Positions 14,555 to 21,651 of a stretch of DNA of 21,677 nucleotides are shown here, in pieces. Below the pieces are notes generated by a model. It did no database searches. It worked only from the letters and a program-made list of their open reading frames with translations, and had not been told where the DNA came from. The position numbers and the translations under genes are program-made. Source of the stretch: CAIVPM01 sp964615145 (lineage in GTDB: Bacteria > Bacteroidota > Bacteroidia > Chitinophagales > Chitinophagaceae). The stretch spans positions 1-21,677 of the forward strand of contig CAZTOP010000052.1 in the NCBI GenBank assembly GCA_964615145.1. The letters run 5' to 3'. Numbering within the stretch: the first letter of the stretch is position 1; the number at the start of each line of letters is the position of its first letter.

Positions 14555-14824
14555 TTACCAACTTGCTTTTTTAACACCAGGAATCAATCCATTTAAAGCC
14601 ATATCTCTGAACATAATTCTCGATAGACCAAAATATCTCATGTAACCTTTCGGACGACCAGTTAATTGACATCGATTTTTTAATCTTACCGGTGAAGCAT
14701 TTTTAGGAAGCAAATCAAGTGCAGCATAATCGCCTGCTTCTTTTAATGCTTTTCTCTTATCAGCGAATTTAGCTACGAGCTTTTCGCGTTTTGCTTGACG
14801 GGCAACTATTGATTTTTTTGCCAT
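14555..14824 (-). CDS. rpsN: 30S ribosomal protein S14 (zinc-free type)
   Basis: This 89-residue head protein of the 30S subunit has a basic N-terminal half ('KKSIVARQAKREKLVAKF') and the conserved 'CQLTGRPKGYMRYFGLSRI' followed by 'FRDMALNGLIPGVKKASW'. Only one cysteine remains, so it is the C-minus form that does not bind zinc; its length of about 89-100 residues fits that class rather than the 61-residue zinc form. It sits between rplE and rpsH as expected. The 61-nt upstream spacer contains an AGGTAG/CTACCT inverted repeat. Confidence 0.97.
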   Translation of the reverse strand: MAKKSIVARQAKREKLVAKFADKRKALKEAGDYAALDLLPKNASPVRLKNRCQLTGRPKGYMRYFGLSRIMFRDMALNGLIPGVKKASW

Positions 14825-14885
14825 TTTTTTTTATTTATTATTAGGTAGGATTTATACTACCTTATTTAAAACAATGAATAATAGA

Positions 14886-15467
14886 TTAATTTGATTGAGC
14901 TTCTTTAGCTGCACCTTTAAAAGGCATACCTAACTCTTTTAACAAAGCATAAGCTTCTTCATTACTTGCCGCTGTTGTTACAAAAGTAATATCCATACCT
15001 GTGATTTTATTAACCTTGTCGATATCTATTTCAGGGAAAATTATTTGTTCAGTAACTCCCATAGTATAATTACCTCTACCGTCAAAAGCCTTGTCACTTA
15101 TACCCTTGAAGTCTCTGACACGTGGTAAACTTACACTAACCAAACGATCTAAAAATTCGTACATTTTCTCTCCACGTAAAGTAACTTTTGCACCTATTGG
15201 CATTCCTTTACGCAGTTTGAAGTTTGATATATCCTTTTTACTTAAGGTTGCAACAGCTTTTTGACCTGTAATTTGCTCTAACTCACCAATAGCTACATCA
15301 ATCATTTTCTTATCATTTACTGCCCCATTTACACCTCTATTGATACAAATTTTTTGTAGTTTAGGTGCTTGCATAACAGTTTTATAAGAAAATTTTTTCA
15401 TTAAAGCAGGTATAACTTCATTTTTATACTTATCTGCTAATCTCGGAGTATATTTAGTTGAACTCAT
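14886..15467 (-). CDS. rplE: 50S ribosomal protein L5
   Basis: This 193-residue protein binds 5S rRNA and helps form the central protuberance and the contact with P-site tRNA. Family landmarks are 'YTPRLADKYKNEVIPALMKK' at the start, 'APKLQKICINRGVNGAV', 'GQKAVATLSKKDISNFKLR', 'MPIGAKVTLRGEKMYEFLDR' and 'GVTEQIIFPEIDIDKV' toward the end. The ATG at 15467 is chosen. The frame extends seven codons to a TTG at 15488, but that would be non-canonical in both start codon and N-terminus. A 36-nt spacer separates it from rplX. Confidence 0.95.
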   Translation of the reverse strand: MSSTKYTPRLADKYKNEVIPALMKKFSYKTVMQAPKLQKICINRGVNGAVNDKKMIDVAIGELEQITGQKAVATLSKKDISNFKLRKGMPIGAKVTLRGEKMYEFLDRLVSVSLPRVRDFKGISDKAFDGRGNYTMGVTEQIIFPEIDIDKVNKITGMDITFVTTAASNEEAYALLKELGMPFKGAAKEAQSN

Positions 15468-15503
15468 TTCGAAAAATTTTTTACTCAAAAATTGAGGTAT
15501 TCT

Positions 15504-15842
15504 TTATTTAATTGTATTTCCACTTTTTTTGCTAACTCTAACTAGTTTGCCGTTTTCTCTAGTTCTTTTTACTTTTGTAGCAGACTTGGCTTTAGCATCC
15601 CACAACATAACATTGCTAATACTAATGGGTGCTTCTACCTTTACAATTCCACCACCAGTATTTTGTGCTGTTGGCTTTGTATGCTTTGTTGCAATCGCAA
15701 CACCTTCAACAACTACTTTTGCCTTGTCAATGATCACTTGCAAAACTTTGCGAGGTTTTGCTAAATCCTTATCATCGCCTGCAATTACTACAACCTCATC
15801 ACCTTTTTTTATGTTGAACTTTGGTTTAAATCTTGTTGTCAT
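15504..15842 (-). CDS. rplX: 50S ribosomal protein L24
   Basis: This 112-residue assembly initiator of the large subunit binds near the 5' end of 23S rRNA. The KOW motif is at the N-terminus ('IKKGDEVVVIAGDDKDLAKP'). The usual 'VVVEGVAIATKHTKP' and 'GGIVKVEAPISISNVML' segments follow, then a basic C-terminal tail. The length is typical of bacterial L24. The closely spaced neighbour rplE downstream is the canonical arrangement. Confidence 0.96.
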   Translation of the reverse strand: MTTRFKPKFNIKKGDEVVVIAGDDKDLAKPRKVLQVIIDKAKVVVEGVAIATKHTKPTAQNTGGGIVKVEAPISISNVMLWDAKAKSATKVKRTRENGKLVRVSKKSGNTIK

Positions 15843-15923
15843 AACCTTTATTTATTTCCTTATTTGATTAAGGCTTTTTAATTAACTTATACTGATTAGT
15901 GATTGAACTAATTAGATTGAAAT

Positions 15924-16292
15924 TTATAGTACTTCTGGAGCTAATGAAATTATTTTCATGTAACCCTTATCTCTCAATTCTCTGGCAACTGGACCAAAAA
16001 TACGTGTTCCGCGTGGCTCATCTGAGTTGTTTAATAGTACTACCGCATTATCATCAAAGCGAATATAAGTACCATCTACTCGACGCAATTTATTTTTGGT
16101 TCTAACTATTACTGCTTTTGAAACAGTACCTTTTTTTATACCACCGGCTGGAATTGCATCTTTTACAGTAACTACAATTTTGTCTCCGATTTTTGCATAA
16201 TCTTGCCCACTGTTTCCTAATACTTTAATACAAAGTACCTCTTTTGCACCACTATTATCAGCTACGTTTAGCCTACTTTCTTGTTGTATCAT
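15924..16292 (-). CDS. rplN: 50S ribosomal protein L14
   Basis: This highly conserved 122-residue protein begins 'MIQQESRLNVADNSGAKEVL' and contains 'AIPAGGIKKGTVSKAVIVRT' and 'RIFGPVARELRDKGYMKIIS'. L14 sits at the subunit interface and contacts 16S rRNA in inter-subunit bridges. The frame continues ten codons upstream to a TTG (16322), but the ATG at 16292 gives exactly the standard length and N-terminus and has the A-rich leader seen elsewhere in the cluster. Confidence 0.97.
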   Translation of the reverse strand: MIQQESRLNVADNSGAKEVLCIKVLGNSGQDYAKIGDKIVVTVKDAIPAGGIKKGTVSKAVIVRTKNKLRRVDGTYIRFDDNAVVLLNNSDEPRGTRIFGPVARELRDKGYMKIISLAPEVL

Positions 16293-16371
16293 TTTATTAA
16301 TTTTTGTTTTGGGTTTTAGCAAGTTTTATTATTAAATTACTTACTAAAAAACAAAATTCTAAAAAATTGAA

Positions 16372-16629
16372 CTATTTTGCTTTTTCAATTACTTCAACTA
16401 ATCTCCAACGTTTTGTTTTACTCATCGGACGAGTTTCCATTATTTTAACTATATCGCCTATTGTACATTCACTCTTTTCATCGTGTGCATGAAACTTAGT
16501 GGTCTTTTTAACGAACTTACCATACATAGGGTGTTTTACTTTACGTTCAACAGCAACCGTAACCGTTTTATCCATTTTGTTGCTGGTAACAACACCAATT
16601 CTTATTTTTCTTAGATTTCTAGTTTCCAT
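16372..16629 (-). CDS. rpsQ: 30S ribosomal protein S17
   Basis: This 85-residue OB-fold protein is a primary binder of 16S rRNA in the 5' domain. The typical opening is 'RNLRKIRIGVVTSNKMDKTV', the middle is 'VKHPMYGKFVKKTTKFHAHD', and the signature 'CTIGDIVKIMETRPMSKTKR' precedes 'WRLVEVIEKAK'. The leader holds a tandem AATTTGA repeat (16636-16649) just before the ATG. Confidence 0.97.
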   Translation of the reverse strand: METRNLRKIRIGVVTSNKMDKTVTVAVERKVKHPMYGKFVKKTTKFHAHDEKSECTIGDIVKIMETRPMSKTKRWRLVEVIEKAK

Positions 16630-16713
16630 TTTATTAATTTGAAATTTGAAGAATTAAGATATATAGTAATATAACTTAAGGCTCGCCTTTGCTAATTTGC
16701 TAATTAATTTCTT

Positions 16714-16899
16714 TTACTTAATTCTGTTTGTAATCCCTCTTCTCAACCCTCTTATCAACATCGGATTTTCTAACGGTGTCATTGCATGAGCGAATTCCAT
16801 TTTTTTTAATCTTAATTGATCTTCTGAAATTCTACCTTTGAGAGAATCAATATGCATTTCACTTAAATCCTCTTTTTTAGTCGCTTTCTTTTTTGCCAT
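16714..16899 (-). CDS. rpmC: 50S ribosomal protein L29
   Basis: This 61-residue helical-hairpin protein at the nascent-chain exit is part of the docking site for trigger factor and SRP in well-studied bacteria. After a Lys-rich start ('MAKKKATKKEDLSEM') come the two helices, with 'LKGRISEDQLRLKKMEFAHA' and a conserved end 'PMLIRGLRRGITNRIK' (the R.IAR.KT-like region). Its place between rplP and rpsQ is canonical, which secures the call for this weakly conserved protein. Confidence 0.94.
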   Translation of the reverse strand: MAKKKATKKEDLSEMHIDSLKGRISEDQLRLKKMEFAHAMTPLENPMLIRGLRRGITNRIK

Positions 16900-16944
16900 C
16901 TTTTTAAAATTATTGATTAACTTATGCTAATCTAGTTTCATTTA

Positions 16945-17364
16945 TTAAGCTTGTAAATCTCTTCTTACAACAAATTTTGTTTTTATTGGTAATTTTTGTG
17001 CTGCTAAGTGCATCGCATTTTTTGCAACTTCCTCTGTAACACCATCACACTCGAATATGATGCGACCTGGTTCAACAACTGCGGCCCAAAATTCAGGATT
17101 ACCTTTACCTTTACCCATCCTTACTTCAGCAGGTTTACGTGTAATAATTTTATCAGGAAATATTCTGATCCATACGTTACCCTCACGCTTCATGGCACGT
17201 GTCATACTTTGACGAGCTGCCTCAATTTGACGATTGGTTAACCATATAGGTTCTAACGCCTTTAGAGCAAATGATCCAAAAGATATTGAGGTACCGCGTT
17301 TTGCAACTTCTCTTATACGTCCTTTTTGTTGTTTTCTATGCTTACTTCTTTTTGGTTGTAACAT
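16945..17364 (-). CDS. rplP: 50S ribosomal protein L16
   Basis: This 139-residue protein near the A-site tRNA elbow is essential for late 50S maturation. Clear signatures are 'MLQPKRSKHRKQQKGRIRE', 'WIRIFPDKIITRKPAEVRMG' and 'KGKGNPEFWAAVVEPGRIIF'. The length is standard. Its leader contains three tandem TTTGAAAA units (17374-17397) that nearly abut the start codon. It follows rpsC with a 79-nt spacer. Confidence 0.97.
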   Translation of the reverse strand: MLQPKRSKHRKQQKGRIREVAKRGTSISFGSFALKALEPIWLTNRQIEAARQSMTRAMKREGNVWIRIFPDKIITRKPAEVRMGKGKGNPEFWAAVVEPGRIIFECDGVTEEVAKNAMHLAAQKLPIKTKFVVRRDLQA

Positions 17365-17373
17365 TTTTCTTAA

Positions 17374-17397
17374 TTTGAAAATTTGAAAATTTGAAAA
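17374..17397. repeat. Three tandem 8-nt repeats TTTGAAAA before rplP
   Basis: The unit TTTGAAAA occurs three times without interruption, 9 nt upstream of the rplP start on the minus strand (reading TTTTCAAA there). The rest of the spacer (17398-17443) holds GCTAATTT/GCAATTTGC words and the 12-bp palindrome AATTTGCAAATT. It gives an unstructured A/U leader; the role is unknown. Confidence 0.85.
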
Positions 17398-17443
17398 TTG
17401 CCTACAAGCTAATTTTCATATTTGCTAATTTGCAATTTGCAAA

Positions 17444-18232
17444 TTATCTTCTTCCTCCTCCGCCACTTGGTCTTCCACCACCACGTCTGTCATCTCTTCT
17501 GTCTCCACCTCCTCTTCTGTCTTCAAAACTACCACGTCTATCATCCCTTCTATCACCAGCAGTGTCTTTTCCACTGATAAAATTAGGATTCAAATCTCTT
17601 TTACCTAAAACCTCGCCTTTACAAATCCAAACTTTAATACCGATTTTACCGTAAACTGTTTGTGCAAAAACATTTGCATAATCAATATCCATACGAAATG
17701 TGTGTAGTGGAGTACGACCTTGCTTTAGTTCTTCGCTACGTGCAATTTCAGCACCACCTAAACGGCCACTCAACTTTACTTTTATACCCTCAGCTCCCAT
17801 TCTAAGTGTTGAAGCAATTGCCATTTTTGTTGCACGCTTGAAATTGATACGATTTTCAATTTGTCGAGCAATAGTATCTGCTACGATATTTGCATCTAAC
17901 TCGGGACGACGAATTTCCAAAATATTAATTTGAACGTCATCTTTACTTGTTAGCTTTTTCAACTCTTCTTTGATACGATCAACCTCTCCACCGCCTTTAC
18001 CAATTATGATTCCTGGTTTGCTAGTGTGTATTGTTATAATTAGTTTTCCTAAAGTTCGTTCAATAACAATTTTAGCTATACCACCTTTACTAATACGAGC
18101 TGTAAGGTAAGTACGAATTTTATGGTCTTCGATTAACTTTCCTGCGTAATCTCTCTTATTTCCAAACCAGTTACTGTCCCATCCACGGATGATGCCTAAT
18201 CTGTTACCAATCGGATTTGCTTTTTGACCCAT
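17444..18232 (-). CDS. rpsC: 30S ribosomal protein S3 with long Arg/Asp/Gly-rich tail
   Basis: This 262-residue protein of the 30S head lines the mRNA entry channel. The conserved start is 'MGQKANPIGNRLGIIRGWDS'. The type II KH domain has 'KPGIIIGKGGGEVDRIKEEL' (GIIIGKGG at 74-81), and the S3 C-terminal domain has 'INFKRATKMAIASTLRMGAE' and 'RTPLHTFRMDIDYA'. Residues ~226-262 form a tail of repeated GDRRDDRRG and GGG/R elements, so the protein exceeds the ~233 residues of E. coli S3. Charged or Gly/Arg tails on S3 are known in parts of this phylum; here the tail contains a duplicated 'GDRRDDRRG'. It probably stays solvent-exposed or contacts RNA (inference). Confidence 0.97.
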   Translation of the reverse strand: MGQKANPIGNRLGIIRGWDSNWFGNKRDYAGKLIEDHKIRTYLTARISKGGIAKIVIERTLGKLIITIHTSKPGIIIGKGGGEVDRIKEELKKLTSKDDVQINILEIRRPELDANIVADTIARQIENRINFKRATKMAIASTLRMGAEGIKVKLSGRLGGAEIARSEELKQGRTPLHTFRMDIDYANVFAQTVYGKIGIKVWICKGEVLGKRDLNPNFISGKDTAGDRRDDRRGSFEDRRGGGDRRDDRRGGGRPSGGGGRR

Positions 18233-18238
18233 TATTTA

Positions 18239-18262
18239 TAATTTGATAATTTGGTAATTTTT
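18239..18262. repeat. Three tandem 8-nt repeats TAATTTGA-like before rpsC
   Basis: TAATTTGA, TAATTTGG and TAATTTTT run consecutively through most of the 31-nt rplV-rpsC spacer and end 6 nt before the rpsC start. They resemble the repeats in front of rplP and rpsQ in composition and placement. Confidence 0.7.
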
Positions 18263-18263
18263 A

Positions 18264-18608
18264 TTAATTCTTTGTATCAACTATTAAAGTTACGTGATTA
18301 CTTCTTTTTCTGATTTTGTATCCACGACCTTGTGGTGCTGGTCTCATTCTTTTTAGAACTCTTCCACCATCAACAAAGATTGTTTTTACAACTAAATTGC
18401 TGTCTGCTGCACTGCTACCTTCATTTTTTTGTTCCCAGTTATTCACGGCACTTTTTAACAGCTTAGCTAAAGGTACTGCATTGTGTTGTGGGTGAAATTC
18501 TAGAATTGCTAAAGCCTTCTCTACTTCCATTCCACGAATAACATCGGCCAGCAAACGCATTTTGCGTGGGCCTGTTGGGTAATTATTTAATTTAGCTATT
18601 GCTTCCAT
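18264..18608 (-). CDS. rplV: 50S ribosomal protein L22
   Basis: This 114-residue protein has an extended hairpin that lines the peptide exit tunnel. It begins 'MEAIAKLNNYPTGPRKMRLL' with 'ADVIRGMEVEKALAIL', and ends with the signature 'GRVLKRMRPAPQGRGYKIRK' followed by 'RSNHVTLIVD'. The tunnel loop is of usual size, so no macrolide-resistance-type insertion is evident. The upstream spacer carries four 7-nt TAGTTTG-like repeats. Confidence 0.97.
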   Translation of the reverse strand: MEAIAKLNNYPTGPRKMRLLADVIRGMEVEKALAILEFHPQHNAVPLAKLLKSAVNNWEQKNEGSSAADSNLVVKTIFVDGGRVLKRMRPAPQGRGYKIRKRSNHVTLIVDTKN

Positions 18609-18616
18609 TTTTATTA

Positions 18617-18644
18617 TAGTTTGTAGTTTACAGTTTATAGTTTG
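18617..18644. repeat. Four tandem 7-nt repeats (TAGTTTG type) before rplV
   Basis: TAGTTTG, TAGTTTA, CAGTTTA and TAGTTTG are contiguous. On the minus strand they read as CAAACTA-type units ending 8 nt before the rplV ATG. The remaining spacer holds a second imperfect direct repeat (AACTCTTTAC / AACTCTTAAC, about 18650-18671). Confidence 0.85.
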
Positions 18645-18683
18645 ATGATAACTCTTTACTATGAACTCTTAACCTTTAAATTT

Positions 18684-18950
18684 TTATTTTGAACCTGCGT
18701 GTCCTCTGAAATTTCTTGTTGGTGAAAATTCACCTAATTTGTGACCTACCATAAACTCAGTAACATAAACAGGAATAAACTTATTACCATTATGAACTGC
18801 AAAAGTGTGACCAACAAAATCTGGAGTGATTGTACTGCGACGACTCCAAGTTTTAATAACGCCTTTCTTCGCTTTTCCATCATTGATGCCTAGAACTTTA
18901 CTCTCTAGATTGGCATCAACGTAAGGACCTTTTTTAATTGAACGAGCCAT
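18684..18950 (-). CDS. rpsS: 30S ribosomal protein S19
   Basis: This 88-residue 30S head protein forms inter-subunit bridges with S13. It begins 'MARSIKKGPYVDANLESKVL' and carries the full S19 signature: 'TWSRRSTITPDFVGHTFAVH', then 'VTEFMVGHKLGEFSPTRNFR'. Length and ending are standard. It is separated from rplB by 91 nt and from rplV by 75 nt. Confidence 0.97.
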   Translation of the reverse strand: MARSIKKGPYVDANLESKVLGINDGKAKKGVIKTWSRRSTITPDFVGHTFAVHNGNKFIPVYVTEFMVGHKLGEFSPTRNFRGHAGSK

Positions 18951-19041
18951 ATTTGTTTTGTGTTTATGATGTAAAATTATTAACTATAAATAATACACCT
19001 TTTGTTTATTAGTCTTTCGAAAAGACCATTTTAACTTAAAT

Positions 19042-19881
19042 TTACTTTGCTAATTTCTTTCCGTTTTTGCGTTGGATAATTAACTTATCACTTCCTTTTC
19101 CTTTAGTTCTTGTTTTTTCACCTTTAGCATACTTACCAGTTCTACTTCTAGGGTGTCCACCACTTGATCTACCTTCACCACCTCCCATAGGGTGATCTAC
19201 AGGGTTCATTGCTACACCTCTTGTTCTTGGACGAATACCTTTCCATCTATTAACACCTGCTTTACCAGCAGTCTCTAAATTGTGATCGCTATTAGAAGTA
19301 ACTCCAACTGTTGCATAACAGTTAATCAACACCTTTCTTAACTCACCACTAGGCATTTTTAGTACTGCATATTTTTCTTCTTTATTGGCAAGTTGTGCAG
19401 AAGTACCAGCACTACGTGCCATTTTACCACCTTGACCAGGTTGTAATTCGATGTTATGAATCATAGTACCCAATGGCATATTTTTCATTTGCAATGAATT
19501 ACCAACTTCAGGTGCTACATTGTCTCCACTTCTTACAGTGGCTCCAACTTGTAGACCTTGTGGTGCTAAAATGTATCTTTTTTCATTATCTGCATATTGC
19601 AAAAGTGCAATAAAAGCTGTACGATTTGGGTCATATTCAATAGACACTACCTTAGCATCCATATCACGTTTGTTTCTCTTGAAATCAATGATACGATATT
19701 GTTTTTTATGTCCACCACCAATGTAACGCATTGTCATACGACCTTTAGAGTTACGTCCACCGGTTCTTTTTAATGGTTCAGTTAATGTTTTTTCAGGAAC
19801 ATTTGTAGTAATTTCAGCATACGCATTTCCAATTCTCCAGCGTGTTCCTGCTGTCATTGGTTTGTATTTCTTTAGTGCCAT
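19042..19881 (-). CDS. rplB: 50S ribosomal protein L2
   Basis: This 279-residue protein is the large-subunit component closest to peptidyl transferase assembly and the bridge to 16S rRNA. It has the N-terminal OB-fold and SH3-like barrel, with 'RMTMRYIGGGHKKQYRIIDF', 'PGQGGKMARSAGTSAQLANK' and the C-terminal signature 'MNPVDHPMGGGEGRSSGGHP'. The central 'VDHPMGG' has Met where many bacteria have His ('VDHPHGG'), a substitution I associate with Bacteroidota. The leader contains two inverted repeats (19904-19917 and 19907-19943). Confidence 0.97.
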   Translation of the reverse strand: MALKKYKPMTAGTRWRIGNAYAEITTNVPEKTLTEPLKRTGGRNSKGRMTMRYIGGGHKKQYRIIDFKRNKRDMDAKVVSIEYDPNRTAFIALLQYADNEKRYILAPQGLQVGATVRSGDNVAPEVGNSLQMKNMPLGTMIHNIELQPGQGGKMARSAGTSAQLANKEEKYAVLKMPSGELRKVLINCYATVGVTSNSDHNLETAGKAGVNRWKGIRPRTRGVAMNPVDHPMGGGEGRSSGGHPRSRTGKYAKGEKTRTKGKGSDKLIIQRKNGKKLAK

Positions 19882-19979
19882 TTTATTTTCTATTTTTTCA
19901 TTTGAAACCGCAGTTTCAATTTAAAGTTTGCAAATTTTGCGGTCTTGCGTTGACCATTCATTTTTATATTTAGTCAATA

Positions 19980-20279
19980 CTAAATATTTCCGTACAAGTC
20001 TATTGTTTCACCTGATGCAATAGTTACCATCGCTTTTTTATAAGACGATTTTGTACCTTGGATATATCCGGCTTTTGTAAAACGACTCTTATTTTTAGCA
20101 GGAGCAACAGCAGTGTTAACACTTGTAACATTTACTCCATAAAAAGATTCTACTGCTTTTTTGATTTCCAATTTATTTGCTTTTTTGCTTACTTTAAAAG
20201 CATAACAACTTAATTTAGTTTGCTGCAAATTAGCTTTTTCTGTTAAGATTGGCTTTATTAAGACTTCTGATAATTTCAT
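19980..20279 (-). CDS. rplW: 50S ribosomal protein L23
   Basis: This 99-residue protein at the tunnel exit is the main trigger-factor docking site in E. coli. It begins 'MKLSEVLIKPILTEKANLQQ' and contains 'YAFKVSKKANKLEIKKAVES' followed by 'FYGVNVTSVNTA'. The long loop after 'APAKNKSRFTKAGYIQGTKS' is as in other bacteria. It is only 27 nt after rplD, the second-shortest spacing between neighbouring genes in the cluster apart from rplV-rpsC and rplX-rplE. Confidence 0.96.
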   Translation of the reverse strand: MKLSEVLIKPILTEKANLQQTKLSCYAFKVSKKANKLEIKKAVESFYGVNVTSVNTAVAPAKNKSRFTKAGYIQGTKSSYKKAMVTIASGETIDLYGNI

Positions 20280-20306
20280 TTCTGTTCAATTTGAATAGTT
20301 CGCTAA

Positions 20307-20933
20307 TTAGGCTTCGTTCTCTGCAAATATTTTTGCAGCATTTTCTGTTAAAACTAAAACGTCAGCATTCATAATATCATAAGTATTGATATCAGCTAAC
20401 AAAGTACTTGCTACATTTGGAATGTTACGAGTGCTTAAGTAAACATTATCGTTGTATTCTGACAAAACTATTAATGTTTTTTTGCTAGCAATGTTCAATC
20501 CTTTCATTGCACCAATTATTTCTTTAGTTTTTGGACCTGCAAAGTTCATTTCCTCGACAACAACAATTGCAGCATCTTTAGCTTTGTAACTTAAAGCAGA
20601 TATTTTAGCTAAGTCTTTTTCTTTACGATTCAACTTAACATCATAACCGTGAGGCTTTGGTCCAAAAACAGTACCACCACCTTTATATAAAGGATTACGG
20701 ATATTACCTTTACGAGAACCTCCTGTTCCTTTTTGTTTGTGAAGTTTTTTACTAGCACCTTTAACTTCTGCACGAGTTTTTACTTTATGGGTACCTTGAC
20801 GTTGAGCACCCATATATTGCTTTACAGCAAGGTACATTACGTGATCATTTGGAGTTACCCCAAAAACTTCTTCAGGCAATTCAACTGTTCTGCCAGTTTT
20901 TTGACCTTGTATATTTAAAACATCTAATTGCAT
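20307..20933 (-). CDS. rplD: 50S ribosomal protein L4
   Basis: This 208-residue protein has a globular domain at the solvent side and an extended loop reaching the exit tunnel. The loop region is clear: 'KTRAEVKGASKKLHKQKGTG', 'GSRKGNIRNPLYKGGGTVFG' and 'PKPHGYDVKLNRKEK'. In E. coli L4 also represses the S10 operon through its leader; no equivalent leader can be judged here because the operon start is outside the window. It follows rplC by 37 nt. Confidence 0.96.
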   Translation of the reverse strand: MQLDVLNIQGQKTGRTVELPEEVFGVTPNDHVMYLAVKQYMGAQRQGTHKVKTRAEVKGASKKLHKQKGTGGSRKGNIRNPLYKGGGTVFGPKPHGYDVKLNRKEKDLAKISALSYKAKDAAIVVVEEMNFAGPKTKEIIGAMKGLNIASKKTLIVLSEYNDNVYLSTRNIPNVASTLLADINTYDIMNADVLVLTENAAKIFAENEA

Positions 20934-20970
20934 CTCTTATATTTTTATTAACCAAAAAGGTTATTGAAAA

Positions 20971-21588
20971 TTATTTTTGAATTAAAACGATTGAACCATT
21001 GTGACCAGGAACTGATCCAGTTATTAATATGTAATTTTTTTCGTTGAAGATTTTAACTACTTTCAATCCTTTCATTTTAACTCTATCACCACCCATTCTT
21101 CCTGCCATTCTCATACCCTTGAATACACGGCTAGCATCAGATGAATTACCAATAGAACCAGGTGCACGCTGACGATCATGCTGACCGTGAGAGGCTTCAC
21201 CAACTCCTGAGAATCCATGACGTTTTACAACACCCTGGAAGCCCTTACCTTTGGTGGTACCAATAACTTCAACAGTATCACCTTCGGCAAATATGTCTAG
21301 TGTTATAGTTTCACCAATAGTTTTAGCTATTGAATAATTACGAAATTCTTTTGAAAACTTTTTAGGTGCAGTGCTGGCTTTTGCAAAGTGTCCAACCTCA
21401 GCTTTAACTGAGTGTTTTTCTTTTTTGTCACCAATTGCAAGTTGTAGTGCGTTGTAGCCGTCTGTATCAGTTGTCTTAACTTGTGTAACAACATTCGGTT
21501 CTACTTCAATAATGGTACAAGCTGTTTGCTTACCGTCGGCAGCAAAGATGCTTGTCATACCAATTTTTTTACCAATAATACCTTTCAT
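20971..21588 (-). CDS. rplC: 50S ribosomal protein L3
   Basis: This 205-residue primary-binding protein of the large subunit has an extension that approaches the peptidyl transferase centre. The start is 'MKGIIGKKIGMTSIFAADGK'. Further motifs are 'TKGKGFQGVVKRHGFSGVGE', 'ASHGQHDRQRAPGSIGNSSD' and 'RVFKGMRMAGRMGGDRVKMK'. The ATG at 21588 matches the conserved N-terminus. An in-frame ATG at 21630 would add 14 basic and proline-rich residues ('MSYIPPRGNKNRKT') not expected for L3. It is the first gene of the cluster visible; rpsJ is expected beyond the window edge. Confidence 0.95.
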   Translation of the reverse strand: MKGIIGKKIGMTSIFAADGKQTACTIIEVEPNVVTQVKTTDTDGYNALQLAIGDKKEKHSVKAEVGHFAKASTAPKKFSKEFRNYSIAKTIGETITLDIFAEGDTVEVIGTTKGKGFQGVVKRHGFSGVGEASHGQHDRQRAPGSIGNSSDASRVFKGMRMAGRMGGDRVKMKGLKVVKIFNEKNYILITGSVPGHNGSIVLIQK

Positions 21589-21628
21589 CGTTTTGCGGTT
21601 TTTGTTGCCCCGCGGAGGTATGTAGGAC

Positions 21629-21651
21629 ATTTCAGTGATGAGTACTGAAAT
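21629..21651. repeat. 8-bp inverted repeat upstream of rplC
   Basis: ATTTCAGT (21629-21636) is perfectly complementary to ACTGAAAT (21644-21651) around a 7-nt loop, forming a possible hairpin in the rplC leader about 40 nt before the start. No T-tract follows on the minus strand, so it does not look like a terminator. The last 26 bases of the window (21652-21677) show no recognisable end of rpsJ in any minus-strand frame. Confidence 0.55.

Noticed and set aside
15529..15867. 112-residue plus-strand frame opposite rplX
   Set aside because: It is an exact antisense shadow of L24; its hydrophobic stretches come from reverse-complemented Lys/Asn codons.
17374..17397. Repeats in the rpsC-rplP spacer as a CRISPR remnant
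   Set aside because: Units are 8 nt with no spacers, and there are no cas genes nearby.
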